Assembly (NCBI RefSeq): GCF_000439435.1
Contig: NC_021846.1
Span: forward strand, 62,001 to 126,000
Direction: 5' to 3'
Length of the DNA stretch: 64,000 nucleotides
Origin: Spiroplasma taiwanense CT-1
Lineage (GTDB): Bacteria > Bacillota_I > Bacilli_A > Mycoplasmatales > Mycoplasmataceae
A program made the translations under genes and the position numbers. Numbering within the stretch: the stretch's first letter is position 1; each line of letters opens with the position of its first letter. The notes beneath the pieces are model-generated. The model was not told where the DNA came from, did not search any database, and saw only the letters and a program-made list of their open reading frames with translations. Shown piece after piece: positions 12,658-22,608 of this stretch.

Positions 12658-13587
12658 ATGAGTAAGTTATATGCAAGTAAATTAATTGAGCAATTTAATT
12701 TAGAAATTTTATCTGGTAAAGGTAAAATAAAAAACTTAATTGAAGTTTATGGAATAAATAGAGCAGGTTTAGAATTGACTGGTTTTTTTGAAGATGGTGA
12801 AAAATCACACAGAATAATTGTAATGTCAACAAAAGAAAATAGTTATGTTTTAAATTTTAGTGCAGAAGAAAGAAGGGAAAAATATAAGAAACTTTTTTCA
12901 CAAAATATTCCCTTAATAATAATTACTCAAAAATTTGAAGATAAAATTGTAATAGATGTTGCAAAGGAACTTAATATTCTTTTAGTAAAAACTAAAAATA
13001 ATTCAACAAGTGATTTTACTCAAAACATTTTAGAGTTTATGGATGATTATTTTGCACCAGTCATTGAAATTCATGCTTCTTTTATAAGTATTTTTGGAAA
13101 AGGTGTTTTATTAATTGGTGAGTCTGGTATTGGTAAATCTGAAATAACATTAGATTTATTAAAAGCAAATCACCTTTTTGTTGGTGATGACAGAATAGTT
13201 GTTACAAAAAAATTTAATGAAATTTTTGGTAAAAGCCATGAAATATTAAAAAATCTTGTTGAAGTAAGAGGAATAGGAATTATTGATGTTTCAAAAACAA
13301 ATGGTTATCAAGTAATTTTGGATAAAAGCAAAATTGATATAGTTATTGAGTTATTGAAGTTTAAAAAAGATGGCATTGATTATTCAGAAAGATTGGGAGC
13401 AGATTTTGAAAAGTATGAACTTTTGGGAGTTCAAGTTCCATATTTAAAAATTCCAGTTACATCAGGAAGAAATATTCCAAATATTATTGAAGCTGCAGTT
13501 GCAAAATTAAAAATAAAGGAAAGTGGACTATATCAAGATGAAGCAACACTTTTAACTGAAAGAGCACTGAAATTTAATAATGATTAA
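12658..13587 (+). CDS. hprK: HPr kinase/phosphorylase
   Basis: HprK phosphorylates and dephosphorylates Ser46 of HPr, tying PTS transport to the energy state. 309 residues, normal. Walker A GESGIGKS at residues 154-161, VGDDRIVV after it, and the family signature around EVRGIGIIDV are all present. Its substrate HPr is encoded intact at 49084-49347 with Ser46 in place. The stop overlaps the start of lgt1 by 8 nt, and hprK-lgt-trxB order is conserved in Firmicutes and mollicutes. Confidence 0.97.
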   Translation: MSKLYASKLIEQFNLEILSGKGKIKNLIEVYGINRAGLELTGFFEDGEKSHRIIVMSTKENSYVLNFSAEERREKYKKLFSQNIPLIIITQKFEDKIVIDVAKELNILLVKTKNNSTSDFTQNILEFMDDYFAPVIEIHASFISIFGKGVLLIGESGIGKSEITLDLLKANHLFVGDDRIVVTKKFNEIFGKSHEILKNLVEVRGIGIIDVSKTNGYQVILDKSKIDIVIELLKFKKDGIDYSERLGADFEKYELLGVQVPYLKIPVTSGRNIPNIIEAAVAKLKIKESGLYQDEATLLTERALKFNND

Positions 13588-15001
13588 TTTTTTAAGTGAT
13601 ATTTGGGTAAATGGCAATCCAATTCCTGACTATTATGATTATGGTAGTGGTAAATATGCAGATCCACTTTCCTTTTTATATTCTATTTTTGTATTAATTG
13701 GAGTTTTCTCAGTTATTATTACTTCAGCTATTAGATTACATATGAGAGGAATTCCTTTAAAGGAATTTTTAAATGGTATTTATATTGCATTGCCTTTAGG
13801 TGTTATTGGAGCAAGTATTTTTGGAAAGTTAGGCTCATCAGGAGAAGATTGAAAAATTTATAGATTAATATTTTTTTGAGAACCAGGAATGAGTTTTTTT
13901 GGTTCGATGCTTGTAGGTGGAAGTGCTGCATTTTTATGATTTTGATATAAAAAAAGAATAACAAGAATTTCTATTTATACCTATTCAGATTGTATTGTTC
14001 CAAATATACTATTAGGACAATCAATTGGAAGGTGAGGTAATTTATTTAATCATGAAATAATGGGTAGAGCAATTGAGGACTCAAAAATGTCTTCAATTAC
14101 TTGATTACCTGATTGAATTTGACATAGATTATTTTATTTTTATAATCCAAGCAATGGTCAAGAACCATTAAAAGTTCTTCAATTTCATGAACCATTATTT
14201 CTATATGAATCTCTTTTAACATTATTTTTATGATTTTTATTAATTTTTGTTTTTTCAAATTTAGATAAATGATTTAGTAAAAAACCTTGAAAAATTGATC
14301 CATATGCATTTCCTTGTAAACAAAATAAAATATGTAAATTTTTAGATGAATCAAAAATTATAAATTATCAAACTCAAATTCCTATAAAATATAATAAAAA
14401 TTCATTAGAACAATTAAGTTTATCAAAAAAATGAGTTTGAAGGAAAGCATATTTATTATATGAACCAAACATCATTGATGTGGAAAATCAACAAAATTAT
14501 ATTTACGATCAAAAAATTAAAAGAGTTAAAGCAAATGAAAAATTTAATCAAATTAAATTAAAAAAACATCAAGAATTTGAAAAAATAAAGTTGAAATTTA
14601 AAAAAAATAAAATAGGTAAAGAAAAATATAAAGAAGATATTAAAATATTAAATGACAAATATAAAAATGATTTATCAAAATTTAGAAAAAATAAAAGTAT
14701 ATTGATTTCTTTTTTGAAAAGAGATTCAAAAAAATTATATAATCTAAATAATCCAAATAATTATTTTGTAATTCATTGTGGATTTTTAACTGGAATATAT
14801 ATATGTGCATATACAATTATAAGATTTATTTTAGATAAATTTAGAAATCCATATGAAATTTCAGTAAAAATGAATCCATTATTAAATTATTTATCATTAA
14901 CAGGTATTTTAATTATTGGAATAATTATAATGGTTTGTGCTCAATTTATAGCACCTAAAAAGTGAAGAGAGGTAGGATGATTATATGAAAAATCTTATTA
15001 A
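13580..15001 (+). CDS. lgt: Prolipoprotein diacylglyceryl transferase paralogue 1 (Lgt-like, His motif lost)
   Basis: Lgt moves diacylglycerol from phosphatidylglycerol to the lipobox Cys of prolipoproteins at the membrane. 473 residues, against about 270 usually. The signature [14 protein letters not shown] is intact, as is the late RFILDKFR. The usual HGG motif (His103 in E. coli) reads GMSFFGS here, so this His is missing. About 150 charged, helical residues (near 14280-14760) are inserted before the last two membrane segments. Many TGA codons read as Trp. The end overlaps trxB by 17 nt. It may be a specialised or inactive partner of the second copy at 15981. Confidence 0.88.
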
Positions 15002-15920
15002 TAATCTTGATTATGATTTAATAATAGCTGGGGCAGGACCTGCGGGATTAAGTGCAGCAATTTATGCAGGAAGAGCAGGACTAAATGTTTTGGTTCTAGA
15101 AAAAGAAGCACCAGGAGGTAAAGTTATCAAAACAGGAGAAATTGAAAATTATCCTGGTTTTACAAATATACAAGGCCCTGATTTAGCAATGCATTTTTTT
15201 GAACAAGCAACTTCAATGGGAGCTAAATATGAATTTTCAGGACTTAAAAGTTTTGAAAAAAAAGAAATTTTTTATGTTTTACTTGAAAATAAAAAAACAA
15301 TTACTTCAAAAGCATTAATTATTGCTACGGGAACGAAAGAAAATTTACTTGGAGTGCCAGGAGAAATAGAATTATATGGTAAAGGAGTATCATATTGTGC
15401 TGTTTGTGATGGAAGTTTTTATAAGGAAAAACCTGTTGTTGTAGTCGGTGGAGGTTATTCTGCAATAGAAGAATCAATTTTTTTAACAAGATTTGTTTCT
15501 AAAGTATATTTAATACATAGAAGAAAAGACTTTAGAGTAGATAATAAAACTTTAAATAAAGCAAAATCAATTGAAAAAATCGAATTTATTTTAGATAGTA
15601 TTGTAGAATCAATTGAAGGAACAAATAAAGTTGAATCTGTTAAAATTAAAAATCTTTTAAATAATGAAATTAAGAAACTAGAAGTAAATGCAATTTTTCC
15701 ATTTATTGGTCAATATCCAATAACTAATTTTATTAGTCAAAATGAAATTCTTGATGAAAATAAAAATATTATTGGAGATGAGAACATGAGAACAAAAATA
15801 GAGGGTTTATTTGTTGCAGGAGATGTAAGAGTTACTCCATTTAGACAGATAGCAACAGCTGTTGCTGATGGAGCCTTAGCGGGTCAAAATGCTGTTAACT
15901 ATATTGAAAACCTTGAATAA
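14985..15920 (+). CDS. trxB: Thioredoxin reductase
   Basis: FAD enzyme that passes electrons from NADPH to thioredoxin, which also feeds ribonucleotide reductase. 311 residues, normal. FAD-binding [18 protein letters not shown] near residue 16, redox-active CAVC at 138-141, the NADPH-binding [10 protein letters not shown] near 160, and the C-terminal [18 protein letters not shown] are all present. Start ATG follows AGAGAGGTAGG, inside the end of lgt1. Confidence 0.97.
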   Translation: MKNLINNLDYDLIIAGAGPAGLSAAIYAGRAGLNVLVLEKEAPGGKVIKTGEIENYPGFTNIQGPDLAMHFFEQATSMGAKYEFSGLKSFEKKEIFYVLLENKKTITSKALIIATGTKENLLGVPGEIELYGKGVSYCAVCDGSFYKEKPVVVVGGGYSAIEESIFLTRFVSKVYLIHRRKDFRVDNKTLNKAKSIEKIEFILDSIVESIEGTNKVESVKIKNLLNNEIKKLEVNAIFPFIGQYPITNFISQNEILDENKNIIGDENMRTKIEGLFVAGDVRVTPFRQIATAVADGALAGQNAVNYIENLE

Positions 15921-15980
15921 ATAGTTTTTTTGTATTTTTACTATGTTAAAATAAATTAGTTGTAAGGTGTGATAAAAAAT

Positions 15981-17291
15981 ATGTTTTTAAATTGAAATAG
16001 TAAAGATTGATCAGCTGTGAGTGATATGTGAACGGTAAGAGATGATTATGGTTTTTTTCATGTTTATGCATTTACAATGACTATTGGAGTTATATCAGCA
16101 ATAAGTATATCTGCTATTAAACTTTATATAAAAGGAGTTCCATTAAAAGAATTATGAATTGGGGCCTCAATTATTGTTCCATTTTCTTTATTAGGAGCAA
16201 GTTTTTTTGGAAAATTAAATGCAGATGGACCAGGTCAAAATGCTCAGGGCACTTCTTTTTGAGGATTATTTGCATTTTGAAAAGCAGGAATGGCAATTCA
16301 TGGGGGAGTATATTGTGGTGCTCTTGTTGGTATAGTTATATTTTATTTTTTAGGAAGAAAAACGAGAGTTTCTTTATGAACTTATGGAGATGCTATTATA
16401 CCAAATATTTTAATAGGACAGGGAATTGGACGTTGAGGTAATTTTTTTAATCATGAACTTTATGGTCAACCAATTGCAAAGTGATTTGTAGAATCTTCAA
16501 ATGAAATTAAGCAAACAAATGCACTATCTTGATTACCACAGTTTATTAGAGAAAATATGGTTTGAGAATATAGAGGTTCTGGTGGTTCGCTAAATGGTCT
16601 CGAATTAATTAGCGGAGAAAAATATTTAATGGCACCAATTTTCCTTTATGAATCTTTTTTTCTAATTTTATCTTGAGCAATTATTACATTTTTAATTTCT
16701 TTTATTGGTAGATGATTTGGAAAAAAACCTTGAAAAATTAATCCTGAAAAGTATTCATTTAATTTAAAAGTATCATATATTTGAAAGCAAGCAGTTTTTG
16801 CAAATCATGATGAAAAAAATGTTAATGAATATAATGAAAATATTAATCAAATCAAAGATAGTAATTGAATTAAAAGAAAATGAAAACAAGGGGAATTACT
16901 TGTAACAACTAATAATCCATATAAATATTTAACAGTAAAAGCTGGTGTTGAAATGGGTGTTTACTTTTTCTCTTGAAATATTGTTAGATTAATTTTGGAA
17001 ATTGACAGAGCAGAAGATCATTTATTTTTAATGTATCAAAGGGGACTTTCATTAGCGTTAATTTCATTAACAGCAATTTTAGGAATTATTTTAATTATAA
17101 TTGCACAATGAGTTAGTCCATATCTTTTTAGACAACCTGGTTATGTTTACGAACAGGAATATTTTTATACAAAAGCTGTAATTGAAAAAATTGTTAAAGA
17201 TAAATCTGTTTCAAATGAAAAAAAATTAAAACAAAAATTAAAAGAGAAAAAAATAAAAGAAAAACTTGAAAAAAAAATGGACAAGAAATAG
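15981..17291 (+). CDS. lgt: Prolipoprotein diacylglyceryl transferase paralogue 2 (Lgt)
   Basis: Second Lgt in the cluster, 436 residues. It keeps both key motifs: MAIHGGVYCG (the catalytic His) and GRWGNFFNHELYG, plus the late Arg in IVRLILE. It carries a smaller cytoplasmic insertion near 16740-16930 and a Lys-rich coiled C-terminal tail. It is very Trp(TGA)-rich. This copy is the better candidate for the working enzyme that modifies lipoproteins such as the Bmp protein at 27593. It starts 60 nt after trxB with AAGGTGTG upstream. The next gene's Shine-Dalgarno overlaps its stop. Confidence 0.94.
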
Positions 17292-17300
17292 GTGAATAAG

Positions 17301-18248
17301 ATGTCTTTTTCCTTAGAAGTTAAAGAAGAAATTTTAAATCATACCTTTACTGATAAACAAAAAAACATGCTTATTTCAGGTTTTATTAAATATAATGGTG
17401 ACTTAATTTTTGGAAATGATGGGGCAGCATTAAGATTAACAAGTAATAGTAATAATATAATTAGAAATATTTATTCTATTTTGAAGTATGTTTATAAAAA
17501 AAATATTAATATTTCTATTATTCAAACTCAAAATTTATCAAAAAAAAAGATATATCAATTACTTTTGATAGAAGACATAATGGCTTTTCTAAAAAATTAC
17601 TTAATTTATGATGATGAAAAATTAGAAAAAATTGTTGAAATCCCATTGTTTCAAAAGAATTTAAAAGAAAAACAAAGTTTAATAAGAGCTTATGTATCAG
17701 GAATTTTTATTGCGATAGGAAGTGTAAATTCTCCAGATACCACAAACTATCATTTAGAATTACAATTTAAAGATGAATTTTCAGCAATTTATTTTTGTGA
17801 AATTACTAATTTATTTAACTTTAACTTTAAAATATTTAGGAAAAAAAACACCTATATGTGTTATATTAAAAAATCAATAGAAATTTCTGATTTTTTAAAA
17901 TTTATTGATGCTTCACGAGCTGTTTTAAAATTTGAAACTACAAGAATTAATAGAGACTTTAATAATAATATAAATAGAATGATGAATATCGATATTTATA
18001 ATCAACAAAAAACATTATTTGCTGGTGCAAAACAAATTGAACAAATTAATATAATAATTCAAAAGGGCTTATTTAACGAATTATCAGAAAAAGCGCAGTT
18101 ACTAGCGACAATTCGTTTAGAAAATCCAGATAGTTCTTTTTCAGAATTAGAAATAATATTAAATGATAGAAATGTAAAAATTACTAAATCAGGAATAAGT
18201 AATTTATTTAAAATAATTTCTAGATTAGCAGAAAGTATTGGTGTATAA
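17301..18248 (+). CDS. whiA: Sporulation/division regulator WhiA
   Basis: WhiA is a DNA-binding protein with a LAGLIDADG-like N-terminal half and a C-terminal HTH; in Firmicutes it affects cell division and in actinomycetes sporulation. 315 residues from ATG 17301. That start is chosen because AGGTGA (17290) lies 5 nt upstream; GTG 17292 would bury it. The DINRMMNIDIYNQQKT-type linker and the C-terminal HTH (SFSELEIILNDRNVKITKSGISNLF) are recognisable. Same operon as lgt2 and the HTH protein that follows. Confidence 0.9.
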   Translation: MSFSLEVKEEILNHTFTDKQKNMLISGFIKYNGDLIFGNDGAALRLTSNSNNIIRNIYSILKYVYKKNINISIIQTQNLSKKKIYQLLLIEDIMAFLKNYLIYDDEKLEKIVEIPLFQKNLKEKQSLIRAYVSGIFIAIGSVNSPDTTNYHLELQFKDEFSAIYFCEITNLFNFNFKIFRKKNTYMCYIKKSIEISDFLKFIDASRAVLKFETTRINRDFNNNINRMMNIDIYNQQKTLFAGAKQIEQINIIIQKGLFNELSEKAQLLATIRLENPDSSFSELEIILNDRNVKITKSGISNLFKIISRLAESIGV

Positions 18249-18252
18249 CATT

Positions 18253-18477
18253 ATGAAACGAGAAAAATTAATTACTATATTTAGTAGTAATATGAAAAAT
18301 ATAAGACAAAGACAAGAGTTAACTCAAGAAGAATTAAGTTTTAGATGTGGATTACATAGAAATTATATTTCAGATACTGAAAGAGGAAAAAGAAATGTAA
18401 CTTTAAAGGCAATTGAAAAAATTTCATCTGGATTAAATGTTAAAGTTATTGAATTATTTAAAGAAATTGAAAAATAA
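18253..18477 (+). CDS. Small XRE/Cro-type HTH regulator
   Basis: 74 residues that are almost entirely one HTH_3 domain: NIRQRQELTQEELSFRCGLHRNYISDTERGKRN. Proteins like this are stand-alone repressors or modification-system controllers; no restriction-modification gene is nearby, so the target is unknown. ATG 18253 is preferred over the TTG at 18238 that overlaps whiA. The gene ends inside the bidirectional terminator. Confidence 0.85.
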   Translation: MKREKLITIFSSNMKNIRQRQELTQEELSFRCGLHRNYISDTERGKRNVTLKAIEKISSGLNVKVIELFKEIEK

Positions 18478-18507
18478 AAAGAACAGAATTTAAATTCTGT
18501 TCTTTTT
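18476..18507. terminator. Bidirectional terminator between HTH gene and rhodanese-like gene
   Basis: A perfect 32-nt palindrome built on AAGAACAGAATT, A-run on one side and T-run on the other. It overlaps both converging stop codons (18475-18477 plus, 18506-18508 minus). Confidence 0.92.
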
Positions 18508-18901
18508 AGTAAATTACAACTTTAGTATACTTATCAAAGCTAATATCATTTCTAATATTTTTATATTTCTCATTTAGAATAAAAACTTTAAATCCCCTTG
18601 TATTTAGTTTTTTATAAATTGACAAATGACTTCTTGGATCTTCATTGATTATAAGAATATTGTGATTTTTATCAATTAATTTAAAAAATTTAAAATTAAA
18701 AGCTGTAATTGGTATATTGATTGTTCCTTCAAGGTGATGTTCATTAAACGAAATTTGATTTCTAATATCAATTATTTGCCATTTTTTACTTTTAAGTAAA
18801 GTTGTTAGTTTTTTAATATTTTTTGTTTTATATTTTTTTCTAAAAGAATTTGTTTTAAAAATTTTTTCAATAAACTTAAATATAATATCTAATCATTGCA
18901 T
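18506..18901 (-). CDS. Rhodanese-like domain protein without the catalytic Cys
   Basis: 131 residues, read from the minus strand with TGA as Trp. Residues around 50-75 have the rhodanese entry motif (IDIRNQISFNEHHLEGTINIPI in pieces: IDIRN, HLEGTINIPI). The active-site loop, normally with a Cys followed by a Gly/Arg/Ser pattern, reads INEDPRSH with no Cys. It therefore probably cannot transfer sulfur and may be a binding or regulatory domain. An amphipathic N-terminal stretch could associate with the membrane. Start ATG is preceded by GGGGAT on the minus strand. Confidence 0.8.
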
Positions 18902-18984
18902 AATATCCCCTAATGAAATTATATACTCTATTAGTAAAGAAATGCTAATTTTATAATTTGTTATATGAATCATTAAAATTACTC

Positions 18985-18990
18985 TATAAT
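18985..18990 (+). promoter_or_regulatory. secG promoter -10
   Basis: TATAAT, about 35 nt before the secG start, in the divergent gap between secG and the rhodanese-like gene. -35 not clear. Confidence 0.5.
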
Positions 18991-19024
18991 TATAGTATTA
19001 TATATATTGAATGGAGGCAAAAGT

Positions 19025-19315
19025 ATGTTATTTTTAGCAACAGCTTCAGAAAGAGAACTAGCTAATCAAATAATATTTGGATTTGAAATAGTTGCCTTAA
19101 TTGCAGCGTTTTTAATGATTGTTGTTGGATTAATTCAAAATAAAAGTTCACAAACTGGTTTAAGTGCATTAAATGGTGGTAATGATGAATTGTTTTCAAA
19201 CTCTAAAGAAAGAGGAACAGATAAAACAATGTCTATATGGATGTTTAGTTTAGGCATATGTTTATTTATAATTACAATAGTCATAGGAATAATTTCAAAC
19301 ACTGTTTTAAAATAA
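19025..19315 (+). CDS. secG: Preprotein translocase subunit SecG
   Basis: 96 residues with two membrane helices and the SecG-type loop GLIQNKSSQTGLSALNGG between them. SecG assists SecA-driven translocation. ATG 19025 is chosen because GGAGG (19013) lies 7 nt upstream. The order secG-rnr-smpB is conserved in Firmicutes and supports the call. A weak hairpin (AAACAC / GTGTTT, 19297-19323) with a T-run follows, so some transcripts may end before rnr. Confidence 0.88.
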   Translation: MLFLATASERELANQIIFGFEIVALIAAFLMIVVGLIQNKSSQTGLSALNGGNDELFSNSKERGTDKTMSIWMFSLGICLFIITIVIGIISNTVLK

Positions 19316-19340
19316 TGGTGTTTTTTTATTAGAAAGAATA

Positions 19341-21443
19341 ATGTGTATGAAAGATTTAATAATAAAAAAATTAAACATTCAAAATAAAATTCATTTTAAT
19401 GAACTTTTTAAGTTTTTTTCAAAAGATTATGAAAAACTTACAAATTGCTTAAAAGAAATGCAAGAAGAAAATATAATCGCTTGAACTAAAGAAAATGTTA
19501 TATATTTTATTGGAGAAAAATATAAAATAGGAAGTATTAAAATTAATGATAAAGGATTTGGATTTGTAAAAGACTTCAATAAAGAAGATGAAGATTTTTT
19601 TGTTCCACCAAATTCTTTAAATAACTCAATTTCAACTGATGAAGTTGTATTTACAATTCATAAGGAAAATGATGATAGACTTAAAGCTAAAATTGAAGAT
19701 ATAGTTTTGAGAAATAAGACATTTTTGATTGGGGAAATTCAAAAAAGTGAATGTGGAAGATTTCTAGATTTTATTCCGAATGAGTTATGATTTAAAAATT
19801 ATAGAATTGTAATGATAAATGCAAAAGATTTTAAATTAGAAAAAGACTTAATTTTAAAAGTTAAAATACTTGATGTTAGAGATAAAAAGTTGTTTGTAAA
19901 AATTCAAAAAATAATTGGTAATTCAAATAAAGCGACAGATAGAATTTTATCAATAGCTTATGAATATGATATTAAATCTGAATTTAGCAAAAATGTTATT
20001 AATAATGCAAATGAAGTGGCAAAGCCAATTAATTATAATGAACCGTTAATAAAACGAAGATTAAATAATTTAATTAAAGATAAAAATTTAGTAACTATTG
20101 ATGGAGAAGATTCTAAGGATTTGGATGATGCAATTTATGTTGAAAAAACAGAAAAAGGATATAAATTGTTAGTTGCTATAGCTGATGTTAGTTATTATGT
20201 TACACCTTTTTCAGATTTAGATAATTCTGCTTTATTTAGAGGAAATTCAGTATATCTTGCAAATAAAGTTATACCAATGCTTCCAGAAAAATTATCAAAT
20301 GAAGTTTGTAGTCTTAACCCAAATGAAGAAAAATTATGTATGGTAGCTGAAGTGGAATTTGATTTTAATGGTGCAATTATAAATAAAAGGGTTTATGAAT
20401 CAATTATGATATCAAAAGCAAGATTAACTTATAAGGAAGTAAATGAACTTTATAAAAATAATAATTCATTAATTGATAAAGAAATTATTGATATGCTTTG
20501 AATTGCAAAAGAATTACATGAAATTATTGATAAAGAAAGATCTGAAAGAGGCTCAATCGAATTTGATATAGCGGAACCAAAAATAATTTTGGATAAAGAT
20601 TCAAATGTAATTGATATCATTAAAAGAGAACGAGGAATTAGTGAAAAATTAATTGAAAATTTTATGGTAAGTGCTAATGAGTGTGTAGCATCATTAATTT
20701 TTGATAAAGAATTACCTTTTATTTATAGAAATCACGATGATCCAAAAGAAAAGAATCTTTTGGAATGACATTCAATTTTAAAAGCACTAGGTATTAATGT
20801 TAAGTTAACTGAGTTGGACAAAATTAATCCAAAAACTATAAAAAAAGCTCTTAATCAAATTGAAAATCAAATTAGTGATGAAACTGAAAGAGAAGTTATA
20901 AATATAATATTGTTAAAATTTATGGAAAAGGCAGCGTATGAGCTTGATAATATTGGTCATTTTGGATTAGCAAGTGATTGTTATACTCACTTTACTTCTC
21001 CAATTAGAAGATATAGTGATTTGATTGTTCATAGATATTTAAAACAATATTTGATTGATAAAGATTTAAGAGAATTTAAATTGGAACAAAACAAAAAATT
21101 TATTTTAAAAGCATGTAGTATAATAAATGATACTGAAAGAAATGCTGTCTCAGCCGAAAGAGAAGTCAATAAAGTTTGTATGGCAGAGTATATGAAATCA
21201 AAACTTAATCAGGAATATGAAGGAATTATTGCAGCAGTTTTAAAATTTGGAGTATTTGTTCAACTATCCAATTGTGTTGAGGGTTTAATTCATATTTCTG
21301 AATTACCAGATTTTACTTTTGATGAGAAAACAAATATCTTAGTGAATAAACAAAATAAAATTTTTAGACTTGGACAAAAAGTAAAAATAAAAGTTAAAAA
21401 TGCTGATGTAAAAAAAAGAATAATTGATTTTACTTTAAAATAG
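19341..21443 (+). CDS. rnr: Ribonuclease R (VacB/RNase II family)
   Basis: 3'-5' exoribonuclease that degrades structured RNA and works with tmRNA/SmpB on defective messages. About 700 residues. The cold-shock-like N-terminal region (GSIKINDKGFGFVKD) precedes the RNB catalytic domain with TIDGEDSKDLDDAIYVEK (metal-binding Asp cluster), then HFTSPIRRYSDLIVHR, then a C-terminal S1 domain (YEGIIAAVLKFGVFVQL). TGA at 20499 and 20766 are Trp. Starts at ATG 19341 or 19347; both fit AGAAAG at 19331. smpB follows within 15 nt. Confidence 0.96.
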
Positions 21444-21457
21444 TGGTGGTGATTTAA

Positions 21458-21901
21458 ATGGGAGAACATATTCTTTTAAAAAATAAAAAAGCCTATTTTA
21501 ATTATGAAATTTTGGAAACATGAGAAGCAGGAATTGTTTTAACTGGGCCCGAAATTAAATCAATTAGAAAAAAAGAAGTTTCTATTGATAAATCGTTTAT
21601 TTTAATTAGAAAAAAACAAGTAGAAATATTAAATATGAATATTAAAAATTATGAATTTTCTCATAATATATTTTTAAATCCAACTAGAAATAGGATTTTA
21701 TTACTTAATAAAAAAGAAATTGAAAAAATTTTAAAGAGAGTAAAGTTAGAGAATTTGACAATTGTTCCTCTAAAATTATATTTAAAAAATAATTTTGCAA
21801 AATTAGAGATTGGACTTGGAAAAGGTAAAAAATTAATTGATAAAAGAGAAACAATTAAGAAAAGAGATATTGAAAGAAAACTAAAAAAAGTATATAAATA
21901 A
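21458..21901 (+). CDS. smpB: SsrA-binding protein SmpB
   Basis: SmpB binds tmRNA and brings it to stalled ribosomes. 147 residues, normal. N-terminal [27 protein letters not shown] and the [18 protein letters not shown]-terminal region are family hallmarks. TGGTGGTGA at 21443 is the ribosome site. Its partner tmRNA is 250 nt downstream, and RNase R is directly upstream. Confidence 0.97.
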
Positions 21902-22153
21902 TTTAGTTTTTAAATAATAAAAATATTTTTTTTTGATAAAATTAAATTGAGTTAATATTAATATTAACTCACTAGGGGTAAAAAATTAAAAAAAGTAGCA
22001 TTAACTTTAAGTTCAATTTGAATACTTGCGAAATTTCATATTTTCAGCAATAAAAGTATTTCAATAATAAAAGAAATAAAAAATGGGGAAACTTTTTCTC
22101 AATTTTTGTTATATAAATTCATTTTTTCTTTAATTGTTTTATAATAAAATTAT
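21902..22153 (+). other. smpB-tmRNA gap with 22-nt palindrome and tmRNA promoter
   Basis: A perfect palindrome occupies 21949-21970 (half-site GAGTTAATATT) without a T-run on either side, so it does not look like a terminator. AGGGG at 21974 precedes an open stretch of about 52 codons lacking ATG/GTG/TTG. TATAAT at 22140-22145 lies 9 nt before the tmRNA 5' end and is its likely -10. Confidence 0.55.
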
Positions 22154-22565
22154 GGGGATGTCCCGGTTTCGACAGGATATATTGGACTCATGACTGCAGT
22201 GGTTTGGTAGACCTTAATACTTCTAGGTTTGATAAAATGCAAACGATAAAAAAAATGAATTTGAAATGCCAGCATTTATGATCAATAATGCATCAGCTGG
22301 AGTTGCATTAGCAGCTTAATAAACTTTTAAGTTTATAGCACTCAACGCTACATGGTGTTTTTGTACTTCATCAAGATAGTGTATTACCTAGTACAATAGA
22401 ATAAGTGACTTTAATGATAAACTTGTTTGAATTTAAATCATTAACACTATAAAATTAAATTTTGTTAACTCTGTTGTTTTATAGTGTAATTTAGAGTTAA
22501 ATAAACTGTAGGCGTTATGGGTTGGAGTATTTTGGACGCGGGTTCGATTCCCGCCATCTCCACCA
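22154..22565 (+). ncRNA. ssrA: Transfer-messenger RNA (tmRNA, SsrA)
   Basis: tmRNA rescues stalled ribosomes and tags the nascent peptide. The 5' end GGGGATGTCCCGGTTTCGAC and 3' end GGTTCGATTCCCGCCATCTC pair as the tRNA-Ala-like acceptor; CCA is encoded at 22563-22565. The tag frame starts with the resume codon GCA at 22239 and runs 26 codons to TAA TAA at 22317. It begins ANDKKNEFEMPAF and ends VALAA. The EMPAF and NNASAG stretches match the long tags of the mycoides/Spiroplasma group, while the LAA end is the usual protease signal. Confidence 0.97.
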
Positions 22566-22608
22566 TTTTTTTATTTTTAATTGTTTTATAAGAAAAGGAA
22601 GTGAACGT

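Noticed and set aside
16154-16441. Open frame of 95 codons inside lgt2
   Set aside because: It lies in another frame of a clear Lgt gene and only appears because lgt2 is full of TGA Trp codons.
21986-22144. A possible 52-residue peptide between smpB and tmRNA (starts KKVALTLSS in one frame after AGGGG)
   Set aside because: It would need a TTA start, runs into the tmRNA -10 box, and has no recognised relative.
22130-22592. 15-bp direct repeat TTAATTGTTTTATAA flanking the tmRNA gene (22130 and 22578)
   Set aside because: It could mark an att-like duplication, but it is AT-rich and promoter-like and there is no integrase or foreign-looking DNA between the copies.
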